Part shown: piece by piece, positions 49,340 to 63,080 of the stretch
How the letters are laid out: every line of letters begins with the position of its first letter
Numbering within the stretch: the first letter of the stretch is position 1
From: Epiperipatus broadwayi
Lineage: Eukaryota; Onychophora; Udeonychophora; Euonychophora; Peripatidae
Reading direction: 5' to 3'
Length of the DNA stretch: 64,000 nucleotides
Assembly: GCA_028023455.1 (NCBI GenBank)
Contig: JAQFVV010006552.1
Span: 253,264 to 317,263 of the forward strand
The notes under the pieces: model-generated
The model's input: only the letters and a program-made list of their open reading frames with translations
The model's database searches: none
Told to the model about the DNA's origin: nothing
Made by a program: the position numbers and the translations under genes

Positions 49340-50425
49340 TTTATGTAGTTTTTAAGAATGGTTTTTATAAAATGAGTAATGGCTGGCCAATGGGCTTGCC
49401 TACAGTTGCCAAAATATGTAATTTTTTAATTTCTACATACAACAAGAGTAATTTAAACAAAAATGTTATCAAAAATATTACTTTATAATATTGATATATT
49501 GTTGATGTTTGTGTTTGCCGCATGACAAATACAATTAAGGAATTGTTTAAAGAATTAAATAATATAAATGGCTTAAAATGGATCAAAACAGATGAAAATT
49601 TAAGGTGCATTCAGTTTCTTGATCTTTAGATAACTAGAAATAGACATAAGCTAGAGACTATATGACTATTAAACCAATAGCAACAAAATGTTATATTCCA
49701 TATAAATCAAGAGTACCAATGTAACATAAAATGGTAAGTTTGAAGTCCTTCGTATTTAGAAATGATAATCTTTGTAAATATTCATGGGATAAATGCAACA
49801 ATATTGAAATTTATTCTAATGATTAGTTAAATGTTGGCTATAATTATAATCATATTTATAATACTATTAATATTTTTAATATGAAAAATAAAAATGAAAA
49901 TATTAATAAGGTTGATAATTCTATTAATAAAAATTGGATATCAGTACCATATAATTGAAATCAACAAGCAAATTTCATAAGAAAAAATTATAAAGATATA
50001 TGTGACATTGCATTTATGCACCTCTTACATTAAATAAATTAATAAACAACTAAAGATAAAACCTTATTTATAAATAAAAAATGCATCATTTATGATGGAT
50101 ATGTAAGGGTGGTAGTGGAAATAAAGAGGAATTTGTACATTACAGAAAAGAATAAAAGAGCACTTGCTTTTATTAAAAAGGGTTCAAAATACGAAACAAA
50201 ATTGCAAATTTAATAATAATGTATCAGCTTCTGTTTTTTACAACCATAATAAATCATGCACATATGGTTTTAATTTCAATTATAATAATGTAAAAATATT
50301 GCATATTGAAAGAGATAACAATAAAAGAAAAATAAAGGGTGCTGTGCTAATATATAAATATAAGCAGGACTTCATCAATAGGCAGGCAGCAAACATTAAG
50401 CTCATGGAATTATGAGAAGGTTAAC
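49340..50425 (+). pseudogene. decayed Penelope-like element related to family A
   Basis: Starts at FYKMSNGWPMGLPTVAK, the same motif B block as family A. Motif C near 49495 reads YIVDVCVC, so the first catalytic Asp is lost. Further pieces follow: NNINGLKWIKTDENLRCIQF, then the frame 50164-50415 with the GIY-YIG C-terminal half (YNHNKSCTYGFNFNYNNVKI, ERDNNKRKIKGAV, NRQAANIKLMEL). The GIY and YIG motifs themselves are not recognisable. Confidence 0.78.
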
Positions 50426-50560
50426 CTTTCAAATTATTAGTTGACAAAGACTATAAGGATAGTCAAAAGTGCTCGTAAGAGACAATTATATTTTTTGTAC
50501 TTTTCAAAATTTTTGCTTTCTGTATTTACTAATATTCAATTATAACATTCCATATATATA

Positions 50561-50866
50561 CGAGTGAGAGAACAAAAGGATGTTATTGACATCATTGAAA
50601 GACTTAAAGAGACTTAAATGGAGTTGTGTTGGATATATTGTTTGAAGAGATAATGATAGATGTACAGTTAAAATGTTAAATGGGATTCCAAAAGATTGTA
50701 AAAACCTAGAAAGAGTCCACATATGAGATGGATGAATGAAATAAGGAAGTGTGTTGAGATGATGTAGAGAAGAGAAGCTAGAATTTGCAGAATATAGATT
50801 GAATGAGGAAAAATCTTCATCTTGCAGGGAATTGATAATGATTGATAATTATGATGATAATATATA
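50561..50866 (+). pseudogene. RTE-like 3' end fragment, copy 3
   Basis: The plus strand begins RVREQKDVIDIIERLK and continues in shifting frames with RLKWS, NGIPKDCKN, RWMNEIRKCVEM and KIFILQGIDN, then a GATAATGATTGATAATTATG tail. It matches the last 110 residues of copy 1, so it is a severely 5'-truncated insertion. Confidence 0.8.
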
Positions 50867-50867
50867 C

Positions 50868-51330
50868 AGAGGGGGACCCAAAAATAACTGGACTTTTGTA
50901 ATAAAAATTGTATATTTAATTTTAGATGTTGCAAATTTAATCATTCTATAAAGTCTAATTTATTTAATGTAATGTACTGGTCTAAACTTATTTATCACTT
51001 TTCGAATTTGTCTAAAAATACTTGCAAACTATTGTAGTGTCCCTATCATTTTCCCACCCAGTTCTAAGTCCCTGAAAAAGAATAATTTTTTAATTCGAGA
51101 TTTAAAAAAATGCCTGAAGTAAGATCGAATGAATATGGCTGATGGATAATATGGTTCATGCTCAATTTATTTAAAAAGAATTTCACACTCAAGGCTTTGA
51201 GAAATGAAATACAATGGGGTTGTAGCTTGCAATATTTTCTTTGTCACAAAGTAGGATGTTTGTGTTTTTCTGCATCACATAAATGTTTCAGAACTTGCTG
51301 ATAAAATGCCTGGCCATTACAAACTAAATT
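50868..51330 (-). pseudogene. mariner-family transposase C-terminal remnant
   Basis: Minus strand: FYQQVLKHLCDAEKHKHPTL, a damaged HHDNAPAH region (LQPHCIS), ALSVKFFLNKLSMNHIIHQP, then PYSFDLTSGIFLNLELKN where mariner has PYSPDLAP. The frame ends toward SSYFWVPL beside AGAGGGGGACCCA at 50868, which looks like the element end. The second catalytic Asp is lost with HHDN; the Asp in YSFDL remains. The 5' half is not recognisable. Confidence 0.7.
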
Positions 51331-53100
51331 TGAAAGGAAAAAGTCATTTGCATAAAAAATTTAATATTGTTTTGATTTTGGACTTAACATGCCAAACTTT
51401 TTAGGAATATGGTGAATTTAACATTTTAATTAAACCACTTATAAACTTGTATTTTTATGGGATAAGTTGCTTATAATCTCTTTCACACATTATAACATTT
51501 TTTGTCATTTTCTGTAAACAAAAACAGAATTTTACATTTTTGAACTTTTCAGTCATTATAAAAAAAATAACAAATACATGAAGCACTATTTGCAAAAAAA
51601 AAGTGCTATGTGATGACACAATTTCACAAGACAATGTCATTTGGAAAATACATGCAGAGGTTTCCACAAGATGTATGTAACAGCAGAAGTATATATCACA
51701 ACAGGTGCACAAACCAGAGAATGATTCTGGTTATTTTTGGATCACCCCATAGAATTGAAAACATAAATACATTGCACCATGTATTAATTTTCTGTGCACA
51801 AAAATTAATCTATTTACCAAACAAGACATTGTGTTTAAAATTTCTAAAGATCTTCATCCACTGAAACAGAAAATTCCTTCACAAATTAGATTGGCAATGT
51901 TTGCATTAAATCATATTTATGCCTGTCAAGGCTAAGACTGTAATGGAAAACTGTTGCTTTTTAAATAATATTGAGTGTATGCACAAATTAATTGAGTTTC
52001 CATTTAAGCTTATAACTATGAAATTATGGTGCATGAAAAATACAAATCAAATTTATATTATAAATTTATTTTTTAAAGTCAATCCAAAAAAGTACAACAT
52101 TAGTTGTTTTCATTGGTAAGATATGGTTGGGGATAAAATGCAGCATAAATCTGTAATTAAGCAATGTATTGGTGTCTTTCCAAACATACTACATCAGAAA
52201 ATATATAATACAACATGTCTACATTTGGAAAAAAATTGAGGGTACTAAAGTACATAGATAATTAACCTGGTGTCAGATCTTTCTAATTATGAAAACAAGC
52301 TGGCTTGGGTCTAAATCTGAAAAAAAAATGTTAAAAGTAACTGCTAGTTATATGATTGCTTTGTATATCACATTTGAATTCTAAGTCTCCATAGCTAATG
52401 TAAAAGTTAAAAACCAGTCTAGAACTAAACATTAACATGCACTACTACCTCATAATCACTGATTTCCAAAGCTTACAATATATGATGATACTAGAATAGA
52501 GAGCCTCTTTTGTTAATATTTATATGCAAATGTAGATACAAATGTGTTTCAAAGATTAGTTTGCAGATATTATTAGACTTCATTTCATTTCAAGGTAAAG
52601 TTCATTGCATACGGTTTTAATAGATGCAGTAGGATATAGAGAAGATTTGTTAATTTGGTTATGTGTCGATGAATGGCTTTACTATAGAATATAATAACGT
52701 GAATTAACCGTTTTTTAAAAAAATCTTTCAAGTCAATATACATTTAAAAATGATTAAATTATTATTTTTTAATTTGTGTTATTTGTTAAACGTATATAAA
52801 TAGAATCAAATTGTCTAACCATTGTTTTCTTTTTGCAAAAGTTAATTCTATTTTATAGCAATTATATCATAGCAAAATATTTGTGTCATAATTTTTTTGA
52901 TATTTTTACTCATTTTGCTTTCTATTAATATCCTCTATTACATTAAATAAAATTGTTGGAAAATTACTACATGTTTAGTGTAGCGATAAATTTATACAGA
53001 TTCTAGTTCTCAAAAAATATTGATTGTGTTCAGATTCTCCACTGCTCAATCTTCTTAATGAACTTCTAAACAATTGTTGTTGTCGTTGTTGTTTTTGTTG

Positions 53101-53132
<32 letters not shown>

Positions 53133-55015
53133 TTCTTTTTATAAATATATCTTGAAATTTGACAAACTATAAGTGTAATGATATTATGTATACAAACTTC
53201 TTTAAAACAGAAACTCTTAAAGAATAAAATCCCCATTTCTAATCCATATATCTTTTTTTTACATATTTTTATTGAATATCTTATCCTAATATTTCCATGT
53301 GATTTATTATGATATAATCAAAACTAATTTTAATCTTATTTTGTGATATACATTTTCTGGAATCAATTATCTTAATAAAAAAAACTAATAAAAGGTCATA
53401 TAAGATCTGTAAATTTATATTTTTCTTCCTATTTTTTTAAATTATCGAAGATAATCTGATTAGTTTAAACATTTGAGCTACAAGTTTAGCAATCATTTTA
53501 CTAATTCCTTATAAGATTATTTAATAATTTCTGTAATTATTTCTAAAACATTTAATTCTTCAATAAATTTTAACTTTGCTTTATAAACATACGCTGCTTC
53601 AAATGAAACGTTAAAATTGTATGCCCTTTGCTGTTTTCTTCTATTTTGCTACATTGTTTTATGAAACATTTTTCCACACACTACATTTCTGAAATTATAT
53701 TGTTAATGTTTTGCTATTATTTAAATAACTTTATTCTTATAGAAAGATGTGATTTTGTACTTTTTACTGTTTTTACGTTATTTATTCAATAACTTCTCTG
53801 ACTAACATATTTTTTTTCATATAATCTCAAATCTATTCATATGGTATTACAGGATTATAGATAGTCTGTCTCAGGACCTTCTATTTATATGTACTTTTAT
53901 ATTTTTCTTTCATTACATTGCAAATAAAAAGAATACAGTTTGTTTTATTTGTAAGTACTACTATTTTATATGTTTTAACTAGATAATGTGTTATCATATT
54001 TTTGATTTTTTTCAAGTTGCTAAGTAATCAAAATTTATTAATATTTTAAAATAATTTATTTTAAAGTTTGATATAATGAAAGTAGTTCTGATGATGATAT
54101 ATAGTATCTATTGTATTGCTTAATTAACTTTGCACTAATATTAACTTTTCATTTTGTTTGTGTTTTGAATCCATTAAGCACATTGCTATTTGGAAAAGGA
54201 TATTTTTTTAGACTCTGTAAAAATTTATATTTAATGAAAAATGATTTCATCATGTTTTATAAATGCTAGGACAACTTATTTTAAGAGAGTGGAACCTAAT
54301 CACAAACTATTATGAATGACAATCAAGTGAAATTCTATGGTCATAGAATTCCTTTGTTTATAATCATAATATTCTATTGCAAGGTACTGTATTTGTTTTT
54401 GTAGTGATAATGTAAGAATTCAAATTTAACTATTTTCAGTTTCATCATTTAAGTATTTTATAATTTTTGTAATAGAATGTTTTATCAAAATTATAAGATT
54501 TTATTTAATCTGTTTTAAGTGCATATTTAATATTAATTAATTAATTTATTTTTTAAAAAAAAGATAATTGATTAGTCCTAAAGTTTTAATTGAATGCATT
54601 GCATATATTTAATCATTAAAATTTGTTAACACATAAATAATCACAATATCAATAACTATCAGACAATCTTAACCTTACATATATATATTGGGGGTTAACC
54701 TGTATATGATTTTAAAATTATTATCACATGTCTTGTAAAAGTCATGCTTTTTTTTTTAATTGGTAGCTTTAACATTTTTAAAAAGATTTAATGTATATTA
54801 AACAAAGGAATTTAAATATGAGAATTGTATATTGTCTGAAAAGCCATCATTATGGGGGGGGGGGAATACAAAAAACGACATCATTTTTATAATAATTGGT
54901 TGCTTTAACATTTTTTTAAAGATTTACTGTAAATTAAACAAAACACTTTAATGTAATGTAAATAAATTTCTGACTTTTAATAAAGCTAAATTAAATTTTA
55001 CATATTTAAATATAA
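51331..55015. other. AT-rich DNA, nothing recognised
   Basis: Short frames at 51455-51864 are not recognised. A GTT/ATT microsatellite lies at 53078-53132 and a G run at 54854-54864. Confidence 0.55.
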
Positions 55016-55098
55016 AACAAGGCAAAACTCTCCATACAGTAGTGCCACCCTTTGCCAACCAGAATAATCAATGGATGCTAGTGCCTACTCATTCAATA

Positions 55099-55140
55099 TC
55101 CTTAGACTAGCTTTTGGCTTGTGGCCTTCGTCAGGGAGGA
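55099..55140 (-). ncRNA. degenerate hammerhead, family E
   Basis: Core CTGACGA and triplet GTC are present, but GAAA is replaced (AAAG) and two inner stem I pairs are lost. Confidence 0.4.
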
Positions 55141-55494
55141 GCTTTGGATCTGCTAGCACTGCACCTAGATCTTAGGATCTAATGCAACCCTCCGGCAGCC
55201 ATCTTTTATCTCTACTTAACTACAAGACTATGAGAATGAAATTGAAAACACAATAATATTTTCAATCTAAGCTCGATAGCTTATATAGTCATATGGGTCT
55301 GAACTCAGTTCACCACCCATACATTTGGTGTATTTGGCTCTTTAACAACCATAGCCACCACTATCCTATTAGGCAGGATTTGTGTTAAACCACTAAACAT
55401 CACATGATTACCATCTCTTATACTAGCCCAATTGTTATTAATAAGGCAAAACTCTCCATAAAGTAGTGCCACCCTGTGCCAACCAGAGTAATCA

Positions 55495-55530
55495 CTGATG
55501 AATGCCACAAGCCATAAACTAATCTGAGGA
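55495..55530 (+). ncRNA. half hammerhead at a fold-back junction, family E
   Basis: CTGATGA at 55495-55501, a short stem II, TAAA for GAAA, triplet ATC ending at 55524, TGAGGA. The 5' stem I strand is missing because the junction lies directly before the core. Confidence 0.45.
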
Positions 55531-55690
55531 TATTGAATGAGTAGAAACTTGATAGGGATTTTATGCACTAGCCTTCTGGCATCCATTGATTACTCTGGTT
55601 GGCACAGGATGGCACTATTGTAGGGAGAGTTTTGCCTTGTTTAATAACAATTGTGCTAGTATAAGAAATGGTGATCATGTGATGTTTAAT

Positions 55691-58375
55691 ATTTAAATAT
55701 ACATATTATATTTGACTGCTTTAGGACACAACCATATATTTACTGAAGCAACCTCTTAATAAAAAACTTTTTTTTTTCAAATTTTCAATAGCTTATGCCT
55801 AATTGTAATAGTATTTTTAGCTTTATTAATAGTTACCATTTATTAATGCTAGAATACAAAAAATGCTAGTCATTTTTGATTTTTTTTTATTAAGTGTAAT
55901 ATTTTTATTAAAATTTATTTTAATTGGTGGCTTTAACAGTTTTTTTTAAGATTTAATGTAAATATGCTTTTTTATGAAACATTTCTAAGAATCATTTATT
56001 TGAACTATATGAGAGGATTGACAGACTATAAAAGCTCTTAGTGACTTGATGCTGAATTACGAATTTGTGGCTGTTTCTACAGCAGGCTGGAAGGAACTAT
56101 TATCATGAAATTTATACTTTAACTCTATAATCAAAAGCACTCATACTGATTTTATTCTGATTTGTGAGCATTGTTTATTTAATGATGAAATTACTTTATT
56201 CATATAAACCTAGTAGTTGTGAATTTGACTCACACCTTGGATAAACATTTATTTTTTCAACAATCAGACAACAGAGAAAATATGGATTTTATATATAAGA
56301 TACTGCCATTTTCGCTTGAAAATCTTCATATCAATATATATATATTAAATATAAGTAAATAATAGTGTTAATCTGTTTAATACTCTTTGATGCACAATAC
56401 TCTATATTTCTATAATGTATTTTCAATTTTTACTTATAATAAAAAAATGTTCTATTTGTGTTTTCAAATATTATTACTTTATTCTTTAAGTTTACTTTTC
56501 AAATAAATAGATTCAACATTTGTTCTCTAATTCAAATGATTTTTCATTAGATATAGTACTTTTTATGTTTTATAATCTATTTTCAATGAAAATAATATAT
56601 TTGAAGAAACCTAATGATGTATCATTAGATGAAAGACTACTAATGATTCAATTTCATCTGTCTCTAGTTTTGAACTATTGCAAAAATTAATCAAGAATTA
56701 AAATGTGAAGAATATCTCATCCATACATTATTTTTAAATATTATAAAAGGGCATTTAAAAAAAAAATAATAATTAAGACCCGCACATAAATTCTCGTTAG
56801 TAAACCCATTTCTGTTGTAGTTGAAAACAATTAGGTAATATAATTATCATCGTGACTCATGTTTGCTTATCTATATCATATACATATTTCTTTATGTTAA
56901 CAATGCATTCTAATAATAGTTAAAGGAACAAAATATATGAAATCCATATTAATAATTTATCTGATAAGTTCTTTTAAACTATACGCTAGAATTATATTAA
57001 TTCCTTTTCTTTATATTAAATTATCGCTATTGCTGTTATTTTTTCTTCTTCCTCTATATGTTTTATTTCTCTTTCTCTCTTAACTATCTCTATTTTTTAA
57101 AGTTTTTATTTCCCATATATATATATATGAAAAACAAAAAACAAGTTTTAATCACGTTAAAAATATACATGTATTCCACTTTAGTGAGAACCTCCTAAAC
57201 TCATCGTAAAGCAAAAGGGTCATATAAAAAGCAAGGTATTATAACAGTTTTCTATGGGGGAAAATTAACTCGTTTTTGCGAATAAAATTTATACTTCTAA
57301 ATAGTGAATATTTGTTAACAAACAAATAAATCTAGTTTTGTAATCATTACTAATATATAATATATGCAGGTGAAAATTGTGCTATGTGTGTATTATGTAA
57401 TTATGCACTTAAGGCATATATGTCTGTAAGATAATGCAATTTAAATCTATATATCCAGCATTCATCACTCCCCCCAGTTTTCTACGCCATTATTTGTTCA
57501 TTCCCAAAGTTTATCATTGTCTTTAAATTTATTTGATGATTTTGGTTATTTTGGAGAAATCACATTAGATGTCGATGGCTGAAAATCTCTGGAGAAAATG
57601 TTACAAATTCTTTGTAAGTTCTGTTCATGGTATCTGCTATGATTGTTCATGGTTTTGTAATATGATTTCACTTCCATCAGTTTTTTATGACCAGTTTTAT
57701 TGCTTTACTTTTATTCGTCTATTTGCAATAATTCCTCATTAGTTATTTTTCCGTGTGTTAATGCAAAAGCTTTTCAATGTTATAATCCTAAATTTCTTAT
57801 TAGCCTTTTATCTAAAGAGCCATCAAAATACTTCATTAGAAGTCAAAGTTAGTACATTTTAAAGATAGCAATGATTCTTCAATCCATTTGTTATTGAAGT
57901 AATGTGGTGTTGAGTAGCATTAGAAGCTGATAGGTTTAAAGTTGAAAACCTATATAGCTGTAAATTGTTTTGAAAAAAAATCAATAGTGTTAAAAAAAGA
58001 AGTGTACAAATGCAAAGAAAAAATCGACAGAGAAATGAAAAATAAGCTTGCAGTTGACGTTTTTTTAATTCTTCCACAAAATTGTTAATCACTGTGATGA
58101 AAGAGAAGAATCCACACTCAAATTTTATTTTTTAAAATTTAGTCAGATTATTTATGTAAAATAAGTTAGAACTAAAAATGCAATGTTTAATAAATATTTT
58201 ACATAACTTGTGCATTTCCAGAAGATAGATATGCAGGTAACTTTGAATAAATAAAACTTCTTATATATAGAAAAAGAAAATGTGTATCTAATGTAGTCTG
58301 TGTTTGCATATTGTTATCAATACTTTTACTGTATGGTCTAAGAAGATCTAAATGAACACCTTTTTATATACAAAA
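55691..58375. other. AT-rich DNA, with one shared end module
   Basis: At 57112-57165 a TA run followed by gaaaaacaaaaaacaagttttaatcacgt, interrupted only slightly, repeats the end module of the 415-bp array (2846-2890, inverted). Nothing else recognised. Confidence 0.55.
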
Positions 58376-58480
58376 TACAAACTTTCCATATAGTAGTGCC
58401 ACCAAGTGAAAGGCTTTGTAATCAATTGATGCAGAAAGGTTTGTAAATAAAATCCACATCTAGTGCCTACTTATCTAACA

Positions 58481-58522
58481 TCCCTAGACTAATTTCTAGA
58501 TTATGGATTTCATCAGGGAGGA
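58481..58522 (-). ncRNA. hammerhead-like motif, family E
   Basis: CTGATGA, GAAA and GTC are all present. Stem III keeps A-U plus a U-G pair, inner stem I keeps four of six pairs, and stem II is poor. Confidence 0.5.
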
Positions 58523-58927
58523 GCCTTATATTTGAGAGCATTGCATCTAGATCTTAGCATTTAATGCAAACCAGTAGCATCCACCTTTTACTTTTTTGGT
58601 TAACTATAAATTTAGAAATTCCTAGGTGAAAACACAATAATGTTTCCAACACAAGTTCATTTACTTGTGTAGTCATATATATGTAAACTCTGTTCAGGAT
58701 CTATACATTTTGGTGTCTTTGGTTTTTTTAAAAACCACTGTCATCATTATCATAAGAGAAGGATATGTATAAAACCATCAACACATTACATGATCACCAT
58801 TTCATATGCTTGGACATACTGTTAATAAGAGTACCCATTTTTCTATACAGTAGTGCCACCAAATGCAAGCCTTCATAATCAATGGATGCAGGAATGTTTG
58901 TGCATAAAATTACCTAGTGTCTACATG

Positions 58928-58984
58928 TCCAGCATCCTTAGACTAGTTTCTAACTTTTGTCTTTCATCAGTGAGAAGTCTTGGA
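58928..58984 (-). ncRNA. hammerhead-like motif, family E, complete core
   Basis: Minus strand: outer stem I TCCA/TGGA, inner stem I TTCTCA/TAAGGA (five of six pairs), CTGATGA, stem II GAC/GTT with loop AAAA, GAAA, stem III AC/GT with loop TA, triplet GTC. All invariant positions are present. Confidence 0.65.
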
Positions 58985-59349
58985 TTTGAGAACATGGCAC
59001 CTAGAACATGGGATCTAATGCTAATCTCCAGCAGCCATCTTGGATCCAAGGAAAAATGCAACATTATGTTTCCAACCCCAGATAATTTACTTTCAGATCA
59101 GAATTCATTTCAGCATGTCTACATTTTGGTGTCTTTCTTTTCTCAAAAAACCACAGTCACTATTACAGTATCAGAAGGATAGATAAAAAAACCACCAAAA
59201 CATCACAGATCGCTATTTCATATGCTTACACAAACTTTTAATAAAAGTACTAAACTTTCCATACAGTGGTGCCACCATGTGTAGCCCTTCATAAACAATG
59301 ACTGCAGGAAGGTTTGTGCATAAAATCCTATCTAGTGCTTGTGCATCCA

Positions 59350-59394
59350 ATATCCCAGAGTGATTCCTAGATTGTGGCTTTCATCAGTAAGGAC
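59350..59394 (-). ncRNA. broken hammerhead at a fold-back junction, family E
   Basis: CTGATGA and TGGGAT remain, but GAAAC is altered (GGAATC) and the outer stem is missing because the array flips orientation at 59394, about seven bases beyond the core. Confidence 0.4.
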
Positions 59395-59565
59395 AAAAAT
59401 GTATAGATGTTGAACTGATTTCATATCAATAGAAGTGAATGAGCTTGGGTTGAAAACATTAGTGTTGTCATCTTGGGATTCTAGCCTTATAATTAACAAA
59501 ATAGATAAAATATCACTGCTGGAGTCTTGCATTATATTATAAGATATAGAAGAAGTGCTCTCAAA

Positions 59566-59622
59566 TCCAAGTCTCCTCACTGATGAAATTCATAAGCTAG
59601 AAACTAGTCTGGAGATGCTGGA
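59566..59622 (+). ncRNA. hammerhead-like motif, family E, complete core
   Basis: Outer stem I TCCA/TGGA, inner stem I TCCTCA/TGGAGA (five of six pairs), CTGATGA at 59580-59586, GAAA at 59600-59603, stem III AC/GT with loop TA, C17 at 59609. Stem II is weak because its 5' strand has drifted. Best copy of this family with 58928. Confidence 0.65.
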
Positions 59623-60010
59623 TGAATAGCCACTAGATAGGTATTTTATACAGAAGCTTTCTCTGATTATGAAAGCTTATACTTGATGGCACTGTTGTGT
59701 GGAGAGTTTGATACTCTTATTAACAGCGTGTGTAAGTGGAAAAATGGTGGTCATGTGATGTTTGATGCTTTTATATCTATTCTGCTCAAAGAATAATAGT
59801 GACTGTCATTATTGAAAAACCAAAGACAACAAAATGTATAGATGCTGAACTGAGTTCAGATATATAAGACCAAACAAGCAAATGGATTTGTCTTGTAAAC
59901 ATTATATTGTTTTCATCTTGGGTTCATATCTTTATAGCTAACCAAATAGCTAAAAGGTGGCTGCTAGAGTCTTGCATTATATCCTAAAATCTAGGTGCAT
60001 TGATCCCAAA

Positions 60011-60067
60011 TCCAAGGCTCCTCACTGATGAAAGCCACAAGCTAGAAACTAGCCTGGACATGTTGGA
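60011..60067 (+). ncRNA. hammerhead-like motif, family E
   Basis: Outer stem I TCCAA/TTGGA (five pairs), CTGATGA, stem II AGC/GCT, GAAA, but TAGCC instead of TAGTC, so the pair at the cleavage site is lost; inner stem I has two mismatches. Confidence 0.5.
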
Positions 60068-60240
60068 TGAGTAGACACTAGATAGGAATTTTTTGCACAA
60101 AACTTCCCACATCTATTGATTAAGATGACTTGCACTTGATTGCACTACTGTATGGAGAGTTTGGTACCCTTATTAACAGCATTTGTAAGTATATGAAATA
60201 ATGATCATGTGATGTTTTGATAGTTATATACAAATACACT

Positions 60241-63080
60241 AGTTTTGGATTTTTTATAGTATGTCACATTTTTTTATGCACAGTTGCCAATTTTTTGAAA
60301 TCTAACATTTTTTAAAAATAACATGGTACATTGTAACAACAAAAATATGGATCATTCAAATAAAATTAAAAAGTATGAAATTTCTTCAATATATTTGTAT
60401 TGTATTTTCATCACACAAAATTTATTATTAAATGAATAATGCATAAAATATATTTCCACATCTTATTTTTGTTTTTATCAAAAATTAATTATTAATACAA
60501 TCAATTTTTTATGATGAAAAGAAATTGCATTTTTTTTCAGAACTATATTTTTTCAAGTTTGTGACAGTGATACACTGCTTTGAATATGTCTGAAACAAAT
60601 TACAAGATTACCTTTTAAAATCTGATTAGTAAATATTACTTTTAATTTAAATTTAATACCTTTTGATAATATAAAGCTGATTATTAATTGCATAATTCTT
60701 GATATTGTTACCATTTCCACCTTTTTTTTTTTACTTAAAATAGTATAATTTATAATTAAGCAGCAGTAATTTGATGGAGAAGTTTTAATTTAAAATTTGT
60801 TGAATGAATATTTTAGTTAATATAGTAGACGATTTAAAATTAATTATTAATAATATAGTGTATGACCAAATCTTATTTTTAGTTTTATACTGAATGAAAC
60901 TTATATCATATGCTTGTGATAATGTCTAGCACAATTTACAATATTATCATTTAAAATTAAGCAAATACAGTTCATTAAATGATATTTTACACATATTTAG
61001 TAACCTTGTTAATGAAAAGTTAATTATTAATTGCATAATGCACAAAATCATTTTTTCTCAAAATTTCTTGCTAATATGGTGATTAAAATTACAATTATCA
61101 TGGTCATAAGTTTTGCTGCAACTAAAATGTAATTAATACACATTTTCATCTATAAAAGTGAATGGATATATAGTTTTTAAGCTAATATACACATTTTAAA
61201 ATAAAATATTAATATATTTAGTTGATGTTTATCATCAAAATATACTTTAGATTATTTATTGTATTGAATGAAGCAGATTTTTTTTAAACTTATGTAGCCA
61301 TTAGACAATACTTTGGATATGTCATTAAAGAATGAATCCATTGATTTGCAATGACACTGGATAAAAATTATATATACTATACATTAATTGTATTTTAATT
61401 TTATAATCAAACATAATGTATACTGTAATATTATATACTGTACTGTGTATAATGAATAACTACTATAGTGTATATTTTTTAATACTATAGTATATATTTT
61501 TAGCTGAAATTTCACCATTTTTTCCAGATGACATAAAATCACTATTTTATGGCTTCATCAATATGACCATGTGTTGTTTTTTTTAAAATTTTTTTACAGA
61601 AATTATATAGATTAATCAGTTCCAAATCAAAATAGTGTGTTCAATTTTATAATATTTATTATGGAATATATAGAAAAAATTTAGTACTGAAATAGTTATA
61701 TATGATTATGTATGTTGAATTTGTCTGTGTACACAAGGTTAGTGTTTTATTAGCATTACACTGATGTGTAAGGTGCTTTCACCAGGATATTATCTCTTCA
61801 TTTTTATTCCTTATTATAATAACATTCCTTGAAGTTTTTTATTTAACTATATGTGTGGGTGTGTGTGTGAGAAGTAGACTCAATGCATATTACTAGATGA
61901 AAATTCAAATGTAAATGTAAACCCATCTCCCAAATTTTATGTATTTCCACCAATGATACTTTGTGAATAAATATAAAGTCTAAATTCCAAACTATATAAT
62001 CAAAAGGTAACACTTTTGCTCATAATCTGCAGTGTTTTTAAGTATTGCTCACAAATAAACATGTTTAATTTATGTATACAAAAAAAGCTATTATAAATTT
62101 CAAACTCCCAAATAAGAAAGAGATCCAGTCACACTTTTTATAGATGTAGTTATTATTTTTCAGCATTTCAAATTTAGTTTTTAAAATTGTAGGAATTAGT
62201 CAATTGTTTCACGATTTCTTAAAGCTATACACCAATATATTATATTGATTAAAGTTTTTATTTATTATTTTGTCAGACTCATTATTGAAACAGTATTCTT
62301 TGTTTATCATCCTGTTTCACCTACTACATGCCATAGTAGTATATTTTCCCCAGTTCAAACCCTCCCAGTCCATGGATATAACCTTACAATAATTTATTTT
62401 AAGATTTAAGAGTGTATATTTACATGTATGTGCATGTATTTGTATCTGCATGCACATCTAGTAGTAATGATAATGTTTGTATGTGTATAATGTATACACA
62501 TTTATAATTTTAAAATTAATAAAAGTTCTGAATCTCATTGTATGTGTGGAAGAACAACTATGTATATATGTGAAGGGAACTGTAATGTTGTAGATTTAGT
62601 AAACATTACAAATTTTCTAAATTCTTTGTAAATTATTTTTAAGTTATTTAATTTACAGAATCATTGGTATTTGCATATAATTTTTAAATTCATGGGTGTC
62701 TGTATTCTGTATATGCTAGAATGTTACAGCTTAAATTTCTTTTTTTAAAAAAAGATGTTTTCTCAGAAATACCTCTAATTAAATGATAAACTGAGAGCCA
62801 AAGATATTTAAGGAGTTAAAATAAAGCTGAAAAGGGCAAAGACAAAATCATTAATGGCTCCATTTGTCAATAACCAAGCCAGATCCTTTTATTCTTATTA
62901 AATTTATGTGGGCTATTAAATATTGAAAATTAAAAGTCATAAACAACTTTTGATGTCTTGTGAGGGGGGGGTGATAAAAAGTTAATAAAAACTGCCAAAA
63001 TTCAGACAACAGGGTTCACTTGTACACTTTTTCAGAAATGAAAACCATGGGGTAAAGCAACTACTGCCCCTCTCTTGCAG
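60241..63080. other. AT-rich DNA, nothing recognised
   Basis: No coding frame or known repeat. Its right end may be intron leading into the exon candidate at 63081. Confidence 0.5.

Larger units (their letters stand above)
55016..55690. repeat. hammerhead repeat family E, unit plus fold-back
   Basis: One minus-oriented unit (55016-55390) is followed by a fold-back. 55390-55494 and about 55575-55690 are inverted copies (aacatcacatgat, ggcaaaactctcc, gtgccaaccagagtaatca). Between them the plus-strand copy begins exactly at the CTGATGA of the hammerhead. Confidence 0.8.
58376..59394 (-). repeat. hammerhead repeat family E, tandem array, minus half
   Basis: About two and a half units of 415-455 bases. 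The landmark tttcatatgctt lies near 58800 and 59216, and hammerhead blocks near 58481, 58928 and 59350. The last unit is cut at about 59394, beside its hammerhead, where orientation flips. Confidence 0.8.
59395..60240 (+). repeat. hammerhead repeat family E, tandem array, plus half
   Basis: Two units in the opposite orientation, with hammerhead blocks at 59566 and 60011 (445 apart). The end ggtcatgtgatgttt near 59750 recurs near 60210. Confidence 0.8.

Noticed and set aside
51455-51864. Overlapping frames of 84-85 codons on both strands
   Set aside because: No known motif; composition and flanks look like decayed non-coding sequence.
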